Source of the DNA: Lingula anatina
Lineage: Eukaryota > Brachiopoda > Lingulata > Lingulida > Lingulidae
Direction of reading: 5' to 3'
DNA length: 64,000 bases
Assembly (NCBI RefSeq): GCF_001039355.2
Contig: NW_019774825.1
Coordinates: 159,537-223,536, forward strand
Both the position numbers and the translations under genes were made by a program. The notes under the pieces are model-generated. The model saw only the letters and a list, made by a program, of their open reading frames with translations. It was not told where the DNA came from and searched no databases. Positions 58,676 to 64,000 of this stretch are shown one piece after another (within the stretch, counting starts at the first letter, position 1; each line of letters opens with the position of its first letter).

Positions 58676-61444
58676 GGTTATGGTGCTCCGGAGTCCTGCA
58701 AAAATCACCAGCTTCCTCACTGTGTAAAGAGTGACCACTAGTGACGTTGGTCCTAACAGATTCTTTAGTTTTTGATAGAATAACTAAATAAGTGCTGTAT
58801 TCCACGCATTATGCTAATCTACCAAACCAGTTGCTCTGATAGTGTGGTACAGTTATGCAGTCCAAAATGAACCTAGAACTTTCCTTTTCTTGTCCCTATG
58901 CAATCAGTGCAACAATGGCTTATGTACATCAATATTCTCTAGACAGCATAGCAGACATTTTTTTCTTAAACAAATGATATCCCTGCTTTCAGTAACGGTG
59001 TTGTTTATCTAGGTATAAATGAAAGTTGACACCTGTGGTGACGCACGCTACAATATACGCCGTTCGGAAGGCAGCACAATTACTGTAGAGTTAAATTATT
59101 AATTGCTTTATCCTTGGTGTCATTCACTCTAACTGTTCTCCAGATTGTCTACAAATGCCGCGGGACATTTTTTTTTTTTTTTTTTTTGCTACTTTAAACT
59201 TACTTTACCCACACTTACGTAATTTGAAATATTGTGAAACAATGCCCCTAGGTGCCGTCAAGCGGTGGATTTTAAGTTAACCGTCATGCTTCCCCCTTCG
59301 GCATTGATTAACTCAAATTCACTATGCTACATTTAATAAATCATATCTTCAAAGGAATCTTGATGTACATAGAACAACTCTTATGCTTACAAAAATGCAA
59401 ACAATATCAATACCTTACTATAAAGCAATAATTAAAGTATAAGTATAGGTCTTCCCAATTATCCGACTTAGGTGTTCTGTTTGACACTGTATCTCTAATA
59501 CCTTCTAGTGTATTGTCAATACCATCACGCGAGCTAGTCTTTTCCGCTAGTCTCATTTTCTATAGGGTCCTGACTTCTTGATGAATTTGTTTAGCCAATC
59601 GATGTCAATATAGCCAACCATACACTGCTATCTACCGGTATATGATTACATACTGTACCTACATGTTTACCGCGAGAATTCAACGGTGACAGTCTAATAA
59701 GGAAGGAAAAGATCCTCAACTGAAATATTTACTGAATTCAATATTCATGACGCCCATACATACCGTTTTGAGGTAGCCAAGTATAACATTCTAAAACATA
59801 AGAGGTTACCAACCGGTTAATGGATATGTCCAAAACTATTAATCGGAAACAAAACAATTAGTATGAGATCCAACACATTAAAGAAAAGGTCGAGTCTTTT
59901 ATCAATTAAAATGGGAGGTATTTGTAGTTATAATATTTAAGGAGCCGCCTTATGGCCATGCAACAGTTTGATATTATTGGTTAGAAATCATGTCTTGGCG
60001 TAAGAGGTTTATGAAGCAGGGTGTTCTCTAAAGATATATAAGCGGTTAACTACTGCCCAATCCTACCTAACAATACCACAAACTATATTTGTTGAAATTT
60101 CCACAATGTTGTTCAAAGTCGTTGGCATTTGAAAGCCTGACAGTGTCGATAACTGACATATTTGCTCTGTAACGACGACTTGCTGAAATACGCAACATCC
60201 ATGTAAGTACTGTTGTGCAATTTTATATAGATAAATGAAAAATTCATACATGTATGAGATGATCAAATTTGTTTCAGTTTCACATGTAGTTGAATTGTTT
60301 TTGCTTGTGTGCAGAGCGTTATTACATCTTTGAAAGCAATCTCAGCAAGGGACGGAAATGATATTGACGTCCGAAGACAAAAATTATTTTGTTATTATCG
60401 CTGAGATTGCGATAGAACGATAAAATAACTATTTTTAACGCATCCATTAAAAAGCTCCGTATTCGAGTCAACTCAAATCGAGATCGAGGTGATTCTGCGC
60501 CAACAATAAAAATATGAAAGACAGATGGGTGGATCAGCATCAGAGTATTAAAACGGACATATACATTATACATACATGTACAGAGAAAGTACAGATGACG
60601 TATTATATAATATTAAAAATTTAGAAAAAATTATCTTGAAAAAGATACGAGTGGATGCCTTAATACACGGGCGCACGTGAACAGACACACACACCCACAC
60701 ACGCACACAAGCACCCGGGCATATGTCCTTATGTTTAAGGTATTTTTGTCCAAATATTATTTACTTCATCACCTTTATCCCTAATTATAAAAGTACTTAA
60801 TGACTTCTTAAATTTATATTGTTAATACACTCCACAATTCTGAATAGATTTCATTAAAGTCACTTGCCTTGTGAGCTGTATTGTATAATGCATTTTGAGC
60901 CAAACGTCTTTTGTTTACACGAGAGCCATAAATATTGATTTCAATAATGATATCAATTGAAGTTCGTGTTGTCCTGCCACCTGCAATGTATTTCCCGTTG
61001 ATTACTGAATTATCCTGAAAATCTTCACCGAGATCTTATTTGTTGTTTTGTCCATTTTGTATGTGTAAATATATCGATTGTAATCAAAACTTCTATTGAA
61101 GGTCAAACCCCAGCACTGATGCCCCCAGAAACATTGTCTCCGTGACAAAGATTGAAATCGACATGATCACGTGATACTTGCAAATCTGCTTCGGTCATTG
61201 GGGGATATCCTACTTTAATAATCAACGCAAATAATGCAAATACTATAAGATCCTGATTGTAATAAACGCACTCTGATTTACAAAGGCAATTAGAAACTGG
61301 CCTCTCTAATGGTACACAAGGACTGAGGACAAGGGTGGCATTGCTAAAGCAGCGACACAGCTCTGCAGGATGACGTAGCCAGAGGGCACTTGTTGTACAA
61401 TTAGCTAGTTGCGAGGCAAATGGTAATCGGTTGCAGGCCAAAAC

Positions 61445-61691
61445 ATGGGATTCTACGTGCCAAAGAATTATCCAGAAATTTTAATAGTTTTCTTGCGACT
61501 TGTACTGGTAATACATCAGGTACATAGCAATGTTCATTACACACATTTTGTCGCCACGAAAGACTTCATTTTAGCATCCTCTGTCTGGAAGACGGTGACG
61601 GCGGGAAGCGCTATCAGCTGTGTTGTAAAATGTGCCAACTTGGAAACATGTGTATCTTGCAATTACTACAAAAATGCACCCAGTGAACACG
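61445..61691 (+). CDS. Partner gene exon 1, haplotype 1
   Basis: Same as 56498-56744 except Ala for Glu in NAPSEHG. Start Met has context AACATGG. Confidence 0.78.
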
Positions 61692-63594
61692 GTAAGGTGT
61701 TTTGTTTTGTTTTCTCAAATAAGATATTTTAAACAGTTTGTGCATATGTATCAAACACATACAGTGTGCTTTTTCAGTTCCCAGCCTCCGCCGTACTAAA
61801 GAGTAAAAAAAAGTGTCACCGAAAGTAAAAATACAATAAATGTACGGCAAATTTCGCAATTCTTGGAATGTGAAAGATAAAACATTAGCCTGGATCAGAA
61901 TCTGAAATATCACCGGGCATAAATGTATATCGTGCATTGCTATGCATTGGTTTTGTTTAGGAATTTAGGATCAGTTAAATCAACCTACTATAAAAGCGAA
62001 CAGTGTACGGTTTTTGACGAGAACAGACAGGCTAATACAAGTGTGTTTGCGCGATACAAACGTAATAAACCTACTACAAACATACAATCAGCGGACATGG
62101 TAAAGAACACTTGCACTTTTCACATCATCATTAAAGAAAGACGATATAAATTATATTTAAATAGAAGGTCGCGATTTATTTGTGTTTTATTACATGCAAG
62201 TGTCATATTTACTTACACAAATCAGAAAACGTACCGTGGTCAATAGATTTACTTGTTTGTCCTCGTGTCTGCCTGTTACGTAAAACATGGTTAACTGGGC
62301 ATCAGTGGCAGATGTTTTTTTTTTTTTTTTGTATTTTAAAGGATTTAATTGACTTTGGGGCGATCAATAAAATACTGCACTGTAGCTGGATGCAGGCATT
62401 GTAAAGGTGTCATTTTGATTGATCTTTGAAATTGGGGAGGACGGTTAACTAACAGCCATTTATGCTTCCGTGAACATAACTCAGTTTTGTCAGGAAATAT
62501 TTTTCAAGTAAATAATTGAAAAAAGACCAAAGACAAAAAGCTAGATAAATTAATTATATTTTCATAGTACGTGTACGTCAAAAAATGATATGAATGCTTA
62601 ATTCTTTTCTTCCCCTTAATATTTATTTGCACTAATTTATGTATTTGTATCCTCAACCTTTTGTTTGCTACGATTTAACTCATTACATATTACGAGATTT
62701 ACAGTCACAGTACTTTAAAGGCAAGCCTTTTACTTTAAATGTGTAAATAGCATTAGGACATAAATGATCATTCGATAGTCACTCACGTACCTGTACGTGA
62801 ATGTAGAAAAATGTACATGTGAAATAGGCAAACTCAGTATTTATTGAGTGGTACATGTAGATCGTAGTCTACTTGAACCACTCGAGTCCACCTAAGTAAA
62901 AAAAAATAGGTAAGTTTTGTAGGGGAGACCGGGGCTAGTTGGACCCCGGGGTAAGTTGACCTCCCCATGAAGTCTTTTAAATATCGTTACTTTATAAAAT
63001 TATTTCATTTGGACTCATTGCCGACGCTTTCTTAGCACTAACAGATACGGTCACTTTACAAATTGATGTGATCAATTCTTTTACCCCATAGTTACTTTGT
63101 CATATATTGATGGGGGCCCAACTTACCCCGGTCTCCCCTACCTCAACTTTGTACCTCCATCTTTTATGGCTGCATGCTGGAAATAAAATTCCTATTACCG
63201 AAAAGCAGAGTATTTGCCATATTCAATTGACACCGCACAAAAAAAGATTCCAGAGACAGCCAGATATTTGTTTCAATCATCGCTGAATGTTAAAATACGT
63301 AGCTTTGAAAGGGTGAGCGAGAAATCCAGGTGCAGCCACTGAGCACAAACGATGTGAAATCACTCTTTCACAATTAAGCGTAACTGATAGCAGAACGAAA
63401 TCGTCAGTAGCTTGTGTACGTGGCCATAAACCAAAATCTGGATATTCGGAAAACCTGCCAGGGATACAAACAGACATCGATTATAGCTTCCGTCTATTAT
63501 ATTTATAGGAAACTGTGAGCTGAATTACCGAAAGGCACTCGATAGTGCCACACTAATACAACACGAAGGTGGTGCATACTATACGTATAACAAG
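61445..63594 (+). CDS. Plus-strand PAN-family partner gene, 5' part (exons 1-2), haplotype 1
   Basis: Exon 1 61445-61691 (signal peptide, first half of PAN domain; donor CACG|GTAAGG, phase 1) joins exon 2 63509-63594 (acceptor ATTTATAG|GAAAC; NCELNYRKALDSATL, GGAYYTYNK). Exon 2 has the same 86-nt length and phases as the minus-strand gene, so the two genes are paralogues in head-to-head orientation. The exon 2 donor is AAG|GCAAGT, a GC-type donor with otherwise perfect consensus. Later exons, presumably a fibrinogen C-terminal domain, lie beyond the window; that is an inference from the paralogue. Confidence 0.78.
61692..63508. other. Intron 1 of the partner gene
   Basis: 1.8 kb. Holds a T run near 62315 where the haplotig ended, and a GGGGAGACCGGGG inverted-repeat element at 62919-63141. 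Confidence 0.65.
62919..63141. repeat. GGGGAGACCGGGG inverted-repeat MITE
   Basis: Left end GTAGGGGAGACCGGGG with TAGTTGGACCCCGGGG following; right end GGGCCCAACTTACC and CCGGTCTCCCCTAC. Ends are inverted for about 28 bp with few mismatches. Confidence 0.75.
63509..63594 (+). CDS. Partner gene exon 2 with GC donor, haplotype 1
   Basis: 86-nt exon, phase 1 to 0, about three-quarters identical in nucleotides to the minus-gene exon 2. Followed by GCAAGT in place of GTGAGT. Confidence 0.75.
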
Positions 63595-63742
63595 GCAAGT
63601 ATACCTGTGAAGTAGTTTCAAAGACCACCCCTTATCGGAAAACAATGCCGTCCTTTTGAAAATGTAATTTTTTAGAGTAAACACATTGACAAAATTACCA
63701 ATTTTTAAAGTTTTTTAATCTATGAAGATGGAGACTGGTGAA

Positions 63743-63978
63743 CATCATTCGGTGCCATACAAACAGAAATTCAGAACACAAAACCAGATCTACAGAGCAT
63801 AAACTTTTCTCCAAGGCAGTGTTCGTTAGACTTTCATATTGCATAGAACCTTATTTTCGCCTGGAAATTACAACAATATTAATTTGCCTTATTCGCCAGT
63901 ATATGTCATACTTGTGAAAAGTACGATCCAGATCTGGTTTTGTGTTCTGAATTTCTGTTTGTATGGCACCGAATGATG
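63743..63978. repeat. Perfect 49-bp inverted repeat
   Basis: Arms 63743-63791 and 63930-63978 are exact reverse complements (starting CATCATTCGGTGCCATAC) around a 138-bp spacer. A recently active foldback element or a recent inversion product; it lies just after partner-gene exon 2. Confidence 0.9.
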
Positions 63979-64000
63979 TACCTTGGAGATAAATGGAAAA

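Noticed and set aside
61103-61441. Cys-rich 112-codon minus-strand frame ending just before the partner-gene start
   Set aside because: Stop codon in the other allele and many amino-acid-changing differences, so no sign of coding constraint.

Overview
This is eukaryotic DNA: genes are split by long introns with GT..AG (once GC..AG) splice sites, it is AT-rich, and it is full of microsatellites, C/A homopolymer tracts and short foldback transposons. The gene content (an IA-2/PTPRN-type secretory-granule protein next to secreted PAN/apple + fibrinogen-C-domain proteins), the repeat style and the high allelic divergence suggest a marine invertebrate deuterostome, perhaps an echinoderm. The taxon is an inference.

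About 3.4-44.4 kb (minus strand): the 5' half of one large gene, the single-copy relative of vertebrate PTPRN/PTPRN2. Eight exons were located with compatible splice phases: signal peptide, RESP18-homology domain with the vertebrate four-cysteine spacing, and a long acidic lumenal region. The membrane-proximal, transmembrane and phosphatase-like exons must lie left of the window. Its introns hold transposon fragments, several MITE families, a tRNA-like SINE head, and at 39.8-40.6 kb on the plus strand a broken, intronless hAT-transposase-derived zinc-finger gene.

About 45-64 kb: a head-to-head pair of secreted-protein genes. The minus-strand gene is complete (5 exons, 312 residues: signal peptide, PAN/apple, fibrinogen C-terminal domain). 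The plus-strand partner has a nearly identical exon 1, a diverged exon 2 with a GC splice donor, and runs off the right edge.

Assembly structure matters. Single-N joins at 18802, 36472, 49147 and 57386 sit at the edges of long direct duplications (about 5.1 kb, 0.37 kb and 8.2 kb). The best reading is that these are uncollapsed alleles: 13698-18801 is an allele of 18803-23855, and 49148-57385 is an allele of 45960-49146 joined to 57387-62320. Exon copy number here should therefore not be read as gene duplication. The two alleles do give a natural comparison, including a clean presence/absence polymorphism of a 192-bp foldback transposon with its 8-bp target duplication and empty site.

No rRNA, true tRNA, CRISPR array or prokaryote-type operon was seen. 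No clearly new system was found; the most interesting items are the inverted PAN-fibrinogen pair with signs of exon-limited gene conversion, the polymorphic foldback element, and a TA-flanked element carrying ETS and CRE motifs with allelic differences.
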